A stretch of 64,000 nucleotides of DNA. Source: Ochotona curzoniae. Its lineage: Eukaryota > Chordata > Mammalia > Lagomorpha > Ochotonidae. A program made the position numbers and the translations under genes. The stretch spans positions 17,678,501 through 17,742,500 of the forward strand of contig NW_024466607.1 in NCBI RefSeq assembly GCF_017591425.1. Reading direction: 5' to 3'. Below, one piece after another: positions 55,364-64,000 of this stretch; within the stretch, counting starts at the first letter, position 1; each line of letters starts with the position of its first letter. Below the pieces are notes generated by a model, which was not told the origin of the DNA, ran no database searches, and saw only the letters and a list, made by a program, of their open reading frames with translations.

Positions 55364-55607
55364 CTAAAATGCAAACAGCAAAAGAAAGGGGTATTTTGTA
55401 TTAAGTTTATAGTCACTCATACCCTAAGTGCACTAAACACTGGATCCAGACAGCTGCTGGTAAATGCTATAACTTCTCTTCCCTGGAAAGGGAAAAACAA
55501 AACATCAAATGTAGTCCTACGATTTATTCTGCATTCAGAACATGAGACATTTGGAGGAAAAATAAATTTATTTTGTATTAGGATCCCCAAATCAGAAAAA
55601 AGGTTCA

Positions 55608-55910
55608 GAGGCCAGGCCCATGGCATAGTTAGCTAAGCTTCTATCTATGGCAGTGGTATCCCATATGGGTGCAGTTCAAGTCCCAGCTGCTCCACTTCCA
55701 ATTTACCTTCCTACTGAAGGTAGGAAGACTTGGGCACCTGCATCTACATGGCAATCTGGAAAAACCTGCTGCCTCTGGCTTCAGATCAGCTCAGCTCTGG
55801 CCATTACAGCTATTTGGGGAATGAACCAGTGGATGAAAGACCTTTTCTCTCTCTCCTTCTTTTTGTAAATCTGCCTTTCAAATAAAAACAGATAAATCTA
55901 AAAAAAAAAG
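55608..55910 (+). mobile_element. C-type SINE
   Basis: Sense: GAGGCCAGGCCCATGGCATAG to GCCTTTCAAATAAAAACAG. It has a short internal deletion. Confidence 0.8.
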
Positions 55911-56033
55911 AAAAAGAAAAGCACAGCCAGGACAACTCCCCTCCACTCCAGGGCTTTGCGTTCATTTTGCCTTCCTATATGTCTACTCAACCAGGAGAGA
56001 AAGACTGACCAATCCCATGCTTCCATTCTTTAC

Positions 56034-56128
56034 CTTAAACAAGTAAGACGGCAATGGCTCTTCTTCCTCCTCTTTCACTTTGGCCAAAATATCATGCCAT
56101 TCATCTTCATTTTTCAAATGTCTGATGG
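56034..56128 (-). CDS. SFMBT1: SFMBT1 window exon 4: acidic linker to MBT3
   Basis: This 95-bp exon has acceptor ...CTACTGAAG and donor TTTAAG/GTAAAG. Its first two bases complete an Ala codon. It encodes IRHLKNEDEWHDILAKVK followed by EEEEEPLPSYLFK (about residues 235-265). The run of five Glu is a short linker before the third MBT repeat. The last codon is complete, so the next exon starts in phase 0. Confidence 0.95.
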
Positions 56129-56579
56129 CTTCAGTAGGACAAGAGGGCGAACTTTAGATGATGAGAAAACCTAAGCTTCTTCATTAACACAGCCACCACA
56201 CTCACACAGTCCCACCGCAAACAGGAAATGGCTCATGCCTACACGTGTCACATCTGCACTCAGAGTTTGTGTCTTATCCTCAGTACTGGATAGTCAACTT
56301 TGTGAAATTCCTGGCAAGGATCACTAGTACAGTTCCTATGACACCATAATATCCCTATGTGGGTACAAATCATCCTGAATGCAAATTGTGTTTAACAGTA
56401 ACACCAGGTTTAATACTACTGGGAGTTTTTTCAAATCAACAAGTGGCTGTGAATCCAATTTGCTGCAAACATCCATATGGAAGCCACCTACAGAACTTTT
56501 TTCTGTGTTTTGGGAAGAGGTCAGTAGAGGCTTGGGCCCAAGATTTTGAAGTATATCAGTGTGTGTGGCAAATTACAGA

Positions 56580-56902
56580 GGCAGAGCTTGGCACAATGGC
56601 TCAGTGGCTAAATCTCCTTGCAAATACCAGGATCCCATGTGGGCACCAGTTAGTGTCCAGCTGCTCCACTTCCCTTCCAGCTCCCTGCTTGTGGCCTGGG
56701 AAAGTGGTTGTTAAGAATGTCACAAAACCTCATACCCAGTAGGAGACCCAGAAGAAGAAGCTCCTGGCTTTGGTTTAGCTCAACTCTGACCATTACGGCC
56801 AGTTGGGGATTGAACCAGAAGATGGAAGATCTTTCTCTGTCTTTCCTTCTCTGTAAAATTTGCCCTTCCAAGAAAAACAAATAAATCTGTTTTTAAAAAA
56901 TG
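56580..56902 (+). mobile_element. C-type SINE
   Basis: Sense: AGAGCTTGGCACAATGGCTCAG, CCAGCTCCCTGCTTGTGGCC and AAGAAAAACAAATAAATC. Confidence 0.85.
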
Positions 56903-56910
56903 ACAAGAGC

Positions 56911-57240
56911 GGGCCCAGTGCGATAGCATAGTGCTTAAGGCCCTCACCCTGAACATGCCAGGATCCCATATGGGCGCCGGTTCTAATCCTGGCAGCTCCA
57001 CTTCCCTTTAGCTCCCTGCTTGTGGCCTGGGAAAGCAGTCCAGGACAGCCCAAAGCCTTGGGACCCTGTACCCATATGGGAGACCCGGAAAGAAGTTCCT
57101 GCTGCTGGCTCTGGATCGGCGCAGCTCCTGCTATTGCGGCCACTAGGGAAGTGAATCATTAGATGGAAGATCTTCCTCTCTGTCTCTCCTCCTCTCTGTA
57201 CATCTACCTTCACAATAAAATAAATAAATCTTAAAAAAAA
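56911..57240 (+). mobile_element. C-type SINE
   Basis: Sense: GGGCCCAGTGCGATAGCATAG to CACAATAAAATAAATAAATC. The flanks AATGACAAGAGC / AATAACAAAAGC look like a worn target duplication. Confidence 0.88.
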
Positions 57241-57425
57241 ATAACAAAAGCAATAAAACCAAAGGAAAAATATGAACTTAACAACTGCGTATATACTATT
57301 CATAATATATTACACGAGCTAGAAAAAGCTTCCAGAATATTGAGAATAATACATTTCTCAGCTTTACAGATGCTAATAACAAAATAACACTGATGCAATA
57401 GCTGAAGAAAAACATTAATCACCAC

Positions 57426-57672
57426 CTAAAGGGGGCTGAAGCTCATATCCCTGCTGCGCAGCCCAGCCGACGTGATGAAGAAACGGGTCCAGGTAATACA
57501 GCCAAAGCTCCAGACTGTCAGAGCTCTGCAGGCCCTCGTAGCACAGCCTCAGCCGCCCACCAATGTTCTCGACAACGGTCACAATCCAGGCACTGAGGGT
57601 GTCACGGGAAGCCTGGCACTCCAGCCTGGACCCAGGGGCAATGAGGTCTAATGGGTTCCTTCCATTACGGAG
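57426..57672 (-). CDS. SFMBT1: SFMBT1 window exon 3: second MBT repeat
   Basis: The exon begins after ...CCACCTCCAG with CTC CGT AAT and ends TTA G before GTGGTG, a weak donor because +4 and +5 depart from GTRAGT. It encodes about residues 152-233: LRNGRNPLDLIAPGSRLECQ, the core WIVTVVENIGGRLRL, WLYYLDPFLHHVGWAAQQGY and ELQPPL. This is MBT repeat 2. Relative to the human sequence as I recall it, this exon carries more substitutions than the other MBT exons, mainly around LCYEGLQSSDSLELWLYY. Confidence 0.96.
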
Positions 57673-57778
57673 CTGGAGGTGGAAACAGAACAAGGGTTAA
57701 ATGAGAGAAGTCAACATGATAGTTTTTTTTTTAAAAATACTAGATGTTCTCAAACACAACTTTCAAAAATCAGTGACA

Positions 57779-58055
57779 GGGCCTGGTGCAGTAGCCTTGC
57801 ATGCGCCAGGATCCCATATGGATACCGGTTCTAATCCTGGTGGCCCCGTTTCCTATCTATCTCCCTGCTTGTGACCTGCGAAAGCAGTCGAGGACAGCCC
57901 AAAGCCTTGTGACCCTGCACCTGCGCAGGAAACCCAGCAGAGGCTCTGGGCTCCTGGCTTTAAATTAGTGCAGCTCCAGCCATTGTGGTCACTTTGGGAG
58001 TGAATCAGTGGACAGAAGATCTTCCTCTCTCTCTCTTCCTTAAAAAATGTTTATC
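57779..58055 (+). mobile_element. C-type SINE with shortened head
   Basis: Sense: CAGGGCCTGGTGCAGTAGCC jumps directly to TTGCATGCGCCAGG, so the A-box region is deleted. It ends CTTCCTTAAAAAATG. Confidence 0.8.
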
Positions 58056-58104
58056 TTGCCAAAAAATATAATTATAATGCAATCGAATCACCCTACTAGC
58101 TTTT

Positions 58105-58432
58105 TTTTTTTTTTTAAGATTTATTTTATTTGAAAGTCAGATATACAGAGAGGAGGAGAGACAAAGATCTTCCATCCGATGATTCACTCCCCAAGTGAAT
58201 GCAATAGTCGGTGCTGCGCCGATCCAGAGCCAGGAGCCAGGAACTTCTTTCCGGGTCTCCCACGTGGGTGCAGAGTCCCAAGGCTTTGGGCTGTCTTGGA
58301 CTGCTTTCCCAGGCCACAAATAGGGAGCTGGATGGGAAGCAGAGCCACGAGGATCAGAACCAGAGTCAATATGAGATCCCCGCGTGTGTTCAAGGCAAGG
58401 ACTTTAGCTGCTAGGCCATGCTGCTGGGCTCA
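58105..58432 (-). mobile_element. C-type SINE with target-site duplication
   Basis: An antisense full-length copy. CTACTAGCTTTT flanks it at 58,093-58,104 and about 58,435-58,446. Confidence 0.92.
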
Positions 58433-59639
58433 CTCTACTAGCTTTTAATCACCAGGACTAATTTCGCTCCATTTGGCAAGAAAGGTTAAAATTTCATCAT
58501 TCCTTTACCTCTGATTCTAAAAGGAAATAGGATCATCACCAAAGAATAAAAGCTCAACATGACAGAAGTCAACGTTCCTGCTTCCCACCCCCTCCAAGAA
58601 TCCAAGAAGCACTCGGGAATGCGCCCTTCTCCCCAGCTCTACGTCCCCTCTGCTGGGCTGTTTCTCTCCCATTTCATGGAAACTGGGAACGCTGTCTACT
58701 ATTTTTCACTTCACATATAATGGATCTCTTTCTATTGCAGAAGATAGAAATACTCCTCACCTTGTAAGCTGTCTCATGACATCCTGGACTGAAAATGGGA
58801 AATCATTTATTTCCCCGAGCACCTCCTGCTGGCATTTCAGTGGTTTCAGATTTTTTTTTTAATTCATTTCACAATAATGTTCTGATGAATACAGTAGGAA
58901 CTTCCGGCTACACTGATGAAAAATTTTTACTCTCATTGTCTAGCTGTGCATTAAAGACCACAGCACAGAATAAAAAAGGAACACCCACTCCACAGCTACT
59001 ATCACTGGGTCATCTCTCAGGACTCCAGCTGACATGTTTTTCCTTAGTAACAACTGCCCAGACATGCAAGACCCCACCTGAGCGAGCCGAGGCCCAGGCC
59101 CCGCTCAAGGCTACCGTGGCAGAGCGAAGGTCATTCATTCGCTCATGACCTCGTTCATTCACGCTAAGCTGAGTGCCTGTCACGTTCTAGCCCTCAACCA
59201 GGCATTCTGAAACCATCGGGATATTAAAGAACAGTTTAAAATAGTCACCTATCAAGACTTAAAAGGAATGTGAACCGATTAGATAACTAAACAGAAGAGC
59301 AAAAACCACAAAGCTCTTATGAGAAAACAGGAGCTCAGCCATTTCCGCTGGTTAGGCAAAGTCTTCTTTTTTTTAAAATTTTTTATAATGATTACATGGT
59401 TGATCAGGGTGGGAAGGATCGAGGTTTAGGGAAAATTGGGGGAACTCGTTGTCTCCAATTTTGCCTTTTTTTCTTGTTTCTAGGGGAAGGACAGAAGCAA
59501 AGAAGGAAGCCACACTCGACTTTCCAGACATCCCAGTACCAAGGGATGAAGAACTGCCACCTCATGTCAATCCAGTCTCAACTTGTACATATTTTGAGGG
59601 TTTTTAGGTAAAGCCTTCTATCATGTAACATTAAAAACA

Positions 59640-59710
59640 TGAACGTTGAAAGAAAAGAAACAGATAAACTGGACTATCTCAAAAAAAGGAAAAATCTTTA
59701 TGCTACAAAT
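59640..59710 (+). mobile_element. L1 ORF2 fragment, segment 1
   Basis: GAAACAGATAAACTGGACTATC and CTTTATGCTACAAATTATAAG correspond to the L1 ORF2 stretch ...AACTGGACTTCATCAAAATT.... Confidence 0.6.
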
Positions 59711-59718
59711 TATAAGTA

Positions 59719-59978
59719 GGGGCCTGGCGACGTGGCCTAGCGGCTAAAGTCCTCGCCTTGAACACCCTGGGATCCCATACCGGCACCAGTTCTAATCCCG
59801 GCAGCCCCGCTTCCCATCCAGCTCCCTGCCTGTGGCTTGTGAAGGCGGTTGAGGACGGCCCAGGGCTTTGGGACCTGCACCCGCGTGGGAGTGAATCATC
59901 GGACGGAAGATCTTTGTCTTTATCTCTCCTCCTCTCTGTAGATCTGACTTTGTAATAAAAAAAAAAAATTTTTTTTTT
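59719..59978 (+). mobile_element. C-type SINE with internal deletion, inside L1
   Basis: Sense: GGGGCCTGGCGACGTGGCC. The middle jumps from GCACCCGCGTGGGAG to TGAATCATCGG, losing about 80 bp. AAATTATAAG flanks it (59,707-59,716 and 59,979-59,988). Confidence 0.92.
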
Positions 59979-60054
59979 AAATTATAAGAAGACAACCCAC
60001 AGAATAAAGAGAAAATATTTACAACTCCTACATCTGATCTGCAGAAAGCTTAAC
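59979..60054 (+). mobile_element. L1 ORF2 fragment, segment 2
   Basis: AGACAACCCACAGAATAAAG and GAGAAAATATTTACAAC...ATCTGATCTG continue L1 ORF2 directly after segment 1. Confidence 0.8.
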
Positions 60055-60440
60055 AAGATGAGCCAAAGCAGGATGAACACTGTGATGCCACGTGATGCTG
60101 GCATCCCATATTAGAGCATGAGTACCGCTTTGTGAGAGCAGCCACTCTGCTTCTGGTCCAGCTCCGTATGCATACACCTGGTAAAGCAGTGGAGGATGGC
60201 CCCAGTACTGGGGCCCCTGCCACCCACACAGAAGACCTGCATGGAACTCCCGGCTCCATCGCTTCACAGCCTCTTGGCTAAGATCAAGTGTGGAACTCCT
60301 GGCTCTAGCCTGGCTCAGCCCTGGCCTTTGCAGCCTTCTGGAGAATAAACCAGCGGATGGAAGATCAGTCAATTTCTCTCTCCATCTCTTGTCATTCTGT
60401 CTTTCAAATAAATAAATAAACTTACAGAAAAAAAAAAAGG
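60055..60440 (+). mobile_element. C-type SINE with internal duplication, inside L1
   Basis: Sense: the phrase GGAACTCC(C/T)GGCTC occurs twice (about 60,243 and 60,291), so roughly 50 bp are duplicated. It ends GTCTTTCAAATAAATAAATAAAC and an A tail. Confidence 0.8.
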
Positions 60441-60690
60441 AGAGGGCAAAAGTATTTCTTTCAACAATAGACACGAACGGGCAGAAAGCACATAAAAAGA
60501 TGCTCAACACTGTGAGTCATTGGGAAAGTTCAAATCAGAATGAGTACCACCTCACACCCACCAGGACAGCAATGACCACAAAGAGAACAGGTGCTGACAA
60601 GGACACAGAGAAATGGAACACTCACATGCCATGCCTCACACACACCATGAGCCTACTACTGGTGTGAGAGAAAGTTGCAGGAAATGTCAA
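60441..60690 (+). mobile_element. L1 ORF2 fragment, segment 3
   Basis: GATGCTCAACACTGTGAGTC, AGTACCACCTCACACCCACC and GACAAGGACACAGAGAAATGG are the next ORF2 blocks in order, all with frame breaks. Confidence 0.8.
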
Positions 60691-61122
60691 AACCATCACA
60701 TTTGTTCCACAAAATCCAGATGTGCAGGTTCACTCAAGAGCTCAGGAGTGGCACACTCACGGCTGTGAGTGGGGCAGGGGCCACATCTTCACAGCACAAG
60801 GTCTCCAGTCAGCCACGGGGAGTCACAAACGTCCACCCAGATGCAGCAGTTCCAGAGGAACGGCCCCTAGACATTCACTTTCCCAACCTGCGTGAGAACC
60901 TGGAAAGCAGGATTCTGAAGGGCTCTCAACCAGCTCAGACAAGAGTCAAGTCCTGAGCAAGCCATCAGTCTGGATGCTCTCGGGGTAAGCCTAAACCTCC
61001 CAATGCCTGCATCTCTGGTAATCTGGTAATCTGCATCACTCATTTGCTTCCCAACTAGTAAGTCAGCAACTTCAGATTGCCTTGGAGGAGCAGCAGGGCT
61101 TCCTCGGAGAGGAGATACTCAC

Positions 61123-61211
61123 GCCCTCTAGCAGTGGAACAGGGGGGCTGCATGCATCTGTCAGGGTCTGCCGCAGAAACTCGGCCCAGTCCGACACTTT
61201 GTCCCTGATAC
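61123..61211 (-). CDS. SFMBT1: SFMBT1 window exon 2: MBT1-MBT2 linker
   Basis: This 89-bp exon has acceptor ...CATGTAG and donor GAGGGC/GTGAGT. Its first two bases finish the Gly codon from the previous exon. It then encodes IRDKVSDWAEFLRQTLTDAC and SPPVPLLEG (about residues 123-151). The helical WxEFLRQTL segment is the usual N-terminal arm of the next MBT repeat. The phase matches both neighbours. Confidence 0.96.
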
Positions 61212-61540
61212 CTACATGGGGGAGAGAATACAGGATGGTTAAACCAATGTCAGCCACAGGACAGAGACAGTGAGCCAGTGGCCATGCTGTGAAGGCGCGT
61301 GTGCCATGGGAGGGACTAAGAGCTTTTCTGCGAGCTTGAAAAGACAAAATAAAAATGCCCTTCTCAGGACAGAGCTGTTTTCCAGTTTGTGCACCATCAG
61401 ATGCACCCCAAACTAAAACATACTTGGAAAAGAGAAAAACTAGTATAACGGATCCAGTTCCAACCACTGCCTCCCTCCCGGTGCACCTGGTTCCAGTAGG
61501 CGAGGGTGTAACAGACTACACACCACGTGGACTTGCCTCG

Positions 61541-61820
61541 GCAGCTCAGGCCAAGTGGCTAAGTCTCTGCTGAGATACCTGCACCTGCTATCAAAGCACC
61601 TGCCAGTGAGAACCCCGGGAGGCAGCAGGTGAAGGCTCAGATAACTGCGTTCCTATCACCCACATGTGAGACCCGGATTAAGCGCCTGGCTTCTGGTTTC
61701 AATCGGCCTTGACCTGGCTGACTTACAGATATTTGGGGAGTGAGCTAGCAGATGAGAGATGGATCTTTATGCTTCTTGGCATTTCAAATATATAAAATAA
61801 ATAACATACTTTAAAGATTA
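61541..61820 (+). mobile_element. C-type SINE, diverged
   Basis: Sense: CAGCTCAGGCCAAGTGGCTAAG, TTCCTATCACCCACATGTGAGACC and TTTCAAATATATAAAATAAATAAC. Confidence 0.7.
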
Positions 61821-62094
61821 TTAGAAAAATAAATTACAGACATTCAAACTGTCCAGTTCTATGTAGAGTGGGTCTCTCTAGGTTGGCCCTTCGCCTTCGG
61901 GACGTGACACCAGTAAGGGAGAAGGGCATTTGTTTGCTCTGCGGTATGAGGTGGTTCAGCCTCATCGTGGACACTTCCTGCCCCAGTTCAGGAATTTTAC
62001 CTTCCAAGGGGGCCCACTGTGTTTTAGTAAGAAGTTATTTATACATCAGAACTGGGATGTTCAGGTCACTGCTGCTGCACTGGCGGGGAGACTG

Positions 62095-62180
62095 ACACTG
62101 AGTGTCTGGCTCCTGGCTTTGGCTTGGTGGCCCTGGCTGCTGCTGGTCATTTGGGGAATGAACCAACAAACCAGAGACAC
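62095..62180 (+). mobile_element. C-type SINE fragment
   Basis: TGGCTCCTGGCTTTGGCTTGG and CATTTGGGGAATGAACC represent the late middle of the SINE only. A short (CATA)n(CA)n run follows to 62,200. Confidence 0.55.
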
Positions 62181-62627
62181 ATACATACATACACACACAT
62201 GTACTCTCAGGGGGGTGTGCCTCCTTGTCATGAAAACAGTTTTTTAGCTTACAAAAAAAAAAAAAGATTTAAAATACTGAAGAGATATGACAGCTAAATG
62301 TAATGTGATCCTGGATTGGATCCCAGACTAGGAAAAGAAAGTGAGCATAAGGAACAGCACTGCGGGGACTGGCCTGGACCTTCCAAACTCAGACATAGAA
62401 GACCAAGAAAGCCAAGGGAACTGTCCCAAAGGAGACTGATGCCAGCGCATGCCCTGGGATGCAGCCTTAGATTAAATAACAGTATCGTGCCAAAGTTAAG
62501 TTCCTGATTTTAGTATCTTACAATGTTCATGAATGTCTTATTCTCAAGAGATACCCAACAGTATTTGTAAGTAAAAGGGTATCATGGCTAAAACTGACTT
62601 TCATATGATTCATTTAAAAGGTATTCA

Positions 62628-62915
62628 GGGGGCTGGCATTGTGGCATGGCAAATTAAGCTACCAATTGCAAATCAGATATTGGAGTGTAAGTTCTAGTCT
62701 TGCTTGTTCCACTCCTGATGATGCAGCTCCCTGCTAAAGCACCTGGGAAAGGAGCAGATGGCAGCCCAAGTGCTTGGGACCCTTCCATCCACATGAGATG
62801 CCTGGATGAAGCTCCTGACTTCAGCCTGGCCCACCCCAGCCATTTGGGGAATGAACTAGGAGACAAAAAGTTTCTCTATCCCCTCTAGATAAAGGATAAA
62901 AAAAGATATGTAGGA
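62628..62915 (+). mobile_element. C-type SINE
   Basis: Sense: GGGGGCTGGCATTGTGGCATGG, GATGCAGCTCCCTGCTAAAGC and TTTGGGGAATGAACTAGG. Confidence 0.75.
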
Positions 62916-63555
62916 AAGAACAGCAATAAAATTTTGAAATAACAAAACAGAAGAAAAAAGGTACACATGGAAACAGATAATGCAAGTGTTGTAAGATGCT
63001 GATGTTTGGGGAAAGAAACTTGGCAAGGAGCATCCAAAATTTTCCTATACTAGTTTTGCAACTTTTCTGTGAAAATGAAACAGTACCAAAACATGAAGTT
63101 AAAAGAAAAACATAAAAAGCCTGTTGTTTCCAACCTCTACAGCCCCTCTGCCGCCCTCACCTTCACTGTCTCTACTGTTTCTTGGGATTCTCCTGCGAGC
63201 AGAGTTCCCTCCTGCAGTGACTTCCAGCAGCTCATTGTTAGGGCTCCAGCCCCTAGACTGTGGGTCACAGAGAGCATGGTAACCACAGAAAGGACCCACA
63301 GCCTACCAGACTGGCCCAAAGCTCATGAAACCACAAGCCTGCAAGTCCCAAACTCAGAGAGCCTCCCAGGTTAAAAGCTGAGCACCTGACATTCCCTGGA
63401 GCATGTTAACAATAGTCTCATAAGGGAACCCCGTGTGCACTGTGGCATGGCAATAACTTACTAATAACTTCATGCAAGCATTGATCAGAGGAAACCACAG
63501 ACCTGAGAGACTGTGGGCAAGGCCACCCTGCACCTTCGTCACAGCACCTCCTTAC

Positions 63556-63796
63556 CTTCCGGCGCTTCAAGAGGCTTCTTGTTCTGCTCGCACCAGCCGA
63601 TGGGGTAGAGGCCGGCCTTCCTGATGTCACACCAGAAGTCAGCCCGCCGGTCCTCGCCATAGCCATCATAACGCAGGAGGAGCAGCTGTTCACAGGTGGT
63701 GATGACCGTGGCCACCCAGTAGGCTTCAGGGTCCGTGCGCACAGCCACCTCCAGCTTCATGCCTGGAGCGAACCCGTTCTGCAGGCGCGTGTCCAC
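63556..63796 (-). CDS. SFMBT1: SFMBT1 window exon 1: first MBT repeat
   Basis: The exon starts after the acceptor ...CCTTTGCAG with codon GTG and ends with GAAG before donor GTAAGG, leaving one base of a Gly codon. It encodes about residues 42-121: [19 protein letters not shown], then the MBT core with [27 protein letters not shown] and the hallmark YPIGWCEQN. This is most of MBT repeat 1. The residues before V42 must come from an exon beyond the window. Compared with human from memory it is nearly identical, with a D-to-G change just before LYPIGW. Confidence 0.97.
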
Positions 63797-64000
63797 CTGC
63801 AAAGGCCAGGATAAGCATCTGACAGGAACACCTCATTGCTCCATATGTTTGGACACTTAGAATCCTGAAGCACTAAATGAAACAAAGCCCCAGTGAGGCA
63901 AAGCCCTGGGACATTGTAACTCTAACCCCCCGGGAGTACATGGAACAGAGCAACAGCAGAACTGTTCACTATGCCCACGCAGGAAGAGTGGCAGCTCATC

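Larger units (their letters stand above)
57673..61122 (-). other. SFMBT1: SFMBT1 intron between window exons 2 and 3
   Basis: This 3,450-base intron holds two SINEs near exon 3 and a sense L1 fragment cut into three by two more SINEs (59,640-60,690). I recognise nothing in 58,440-59,380 apart from a short TTCATTCATTCGCTCA stretch at about 59,140 reminiscent of an L2 tail, nor in 60,700-61,120. Confidence 0.85.
61212..63555 (-). other. SFMBT1: SFMBT1 intron between window exons 1 and 2
   Basis: This 2,344-base GT-AG intron contains SINEs at 61,541-61,820 and 62,628-62,915 and a SINE tail fragment near 62,095-62,180. The rest (61,821-62,090, 62,240-62,625, 62,920-63,555) shows nothing I recognise. 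Confidence 0.9.
28959..63796 (-). other. SFMBT1: SFMBT1 gene, 3' 18 coding exons (5' end outside window)
   Basis: Eighteen exons on the minus strand splice with GT-AG borders into one open frame of 2,478 bases (825 residues plus stop) that matches human SFMBT1 from about residue 42 to the end. Human SFMBT1 has 866 residues, so only the first coding exon (about 41 residues) and the 5' UTR lie beyond 64,000. SFMBT1 is a nuclear Polycomb-type protein: four MBT repeats bind histone tails, a SLED domain binds DNA, and a SAM domain mediates assembly. It is known to act as a corepressor with LSD1 and CoREST. Exon lengths of 43 to 247 bp and clean phases argue for a functional gene, not a pseudogene. 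The next gene downstream on the same strand is STIMATE, as in human 3p21.1. The comparison with human is from memory. Confidence 0.97.

Noticed and set aside
1..64000. Dozens of similar repeats that could suggest a CRISPR-like array
   Set aside because: The repeats are about 330-bp dispersed SINEs in both orientations with target duplications, not short direct repeats with spacers.

Overview
This is nuclear DNA from a placental mammal, almost certainly a lagomorph. The strongest taxonomic signal is about 60 copies of a tRNA-derived, A-tailed SINE of the lagomorph C-repeat type (about 320-340 bp), many nested in one another and scattered through nearly every intron. The youngest copies end in ...TGTATATCTGCCTTTCCAATAAAA and differ from the European-rabbit consensus as I remember it. 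A pika (Ochotona) is therefore my best guess, but that is inference. Ancient L1, MIR and LTR remnants complete the repeat background.

Two genes are present, both on the minus strand and in the order known from human chromosome 3p21.1. From 63,796 down to 28,959 lie 18 coding exons of SFMBT1 (Scm-like with four MBT domains 1), a Polycomb-type reader and corepressor. Every exon has GT-AG borders and the reading frame is continuous across all 17 introns. Together the exons encode 825 residues plus stop. The human protein has 866 residues, so exactly the N-terminal ~41 residues are missing and should lie beyond position 64,000. The order is four MBT repeats (window exons 1-9), a linker with a 43-bp exon (10-11), the SLED DNA-binding domain (12-14), a basic tract (15), an acidic/serine tract (16) and the C-terminal SAM domain (17-18).

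About 6 kb beyond the SFMBT1 stop codon, a CpG island (about 22.5-23.3 kb) contains the first coding exon of STIMATE (TMEM110), a multipass ER protein that activates STIM1/Orai calcium entry. The rest of the window (22,740 down to 1) is read as STIMATE intron 1; I found no second exon in it. The space between the genes (23.3-28.5 kb) holds SINEs, an antisense L1 fragment, a long (CA)n microsatellite and single-copy sequence that may include the SFMBT1 3' UTR.

The two genes act in different places: SFMBT1 in chromatin repression and STIMATE at ER-plasma-membrane contacts. Their adjacency reflects conserved mammalian gene order, not a shared pathway. I see no CRISPR array, phage, operon or other exotic system. 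The notable items are the layered transposon archaeology (nested SINEs with intact target-site duplications; L1, LTR and DNA-transposon remnants split by SINEs), a decaying minisatellite, a few weak SFMBT1 splice donors, and apparent sequence drift concentrated in MBT repeat 2.
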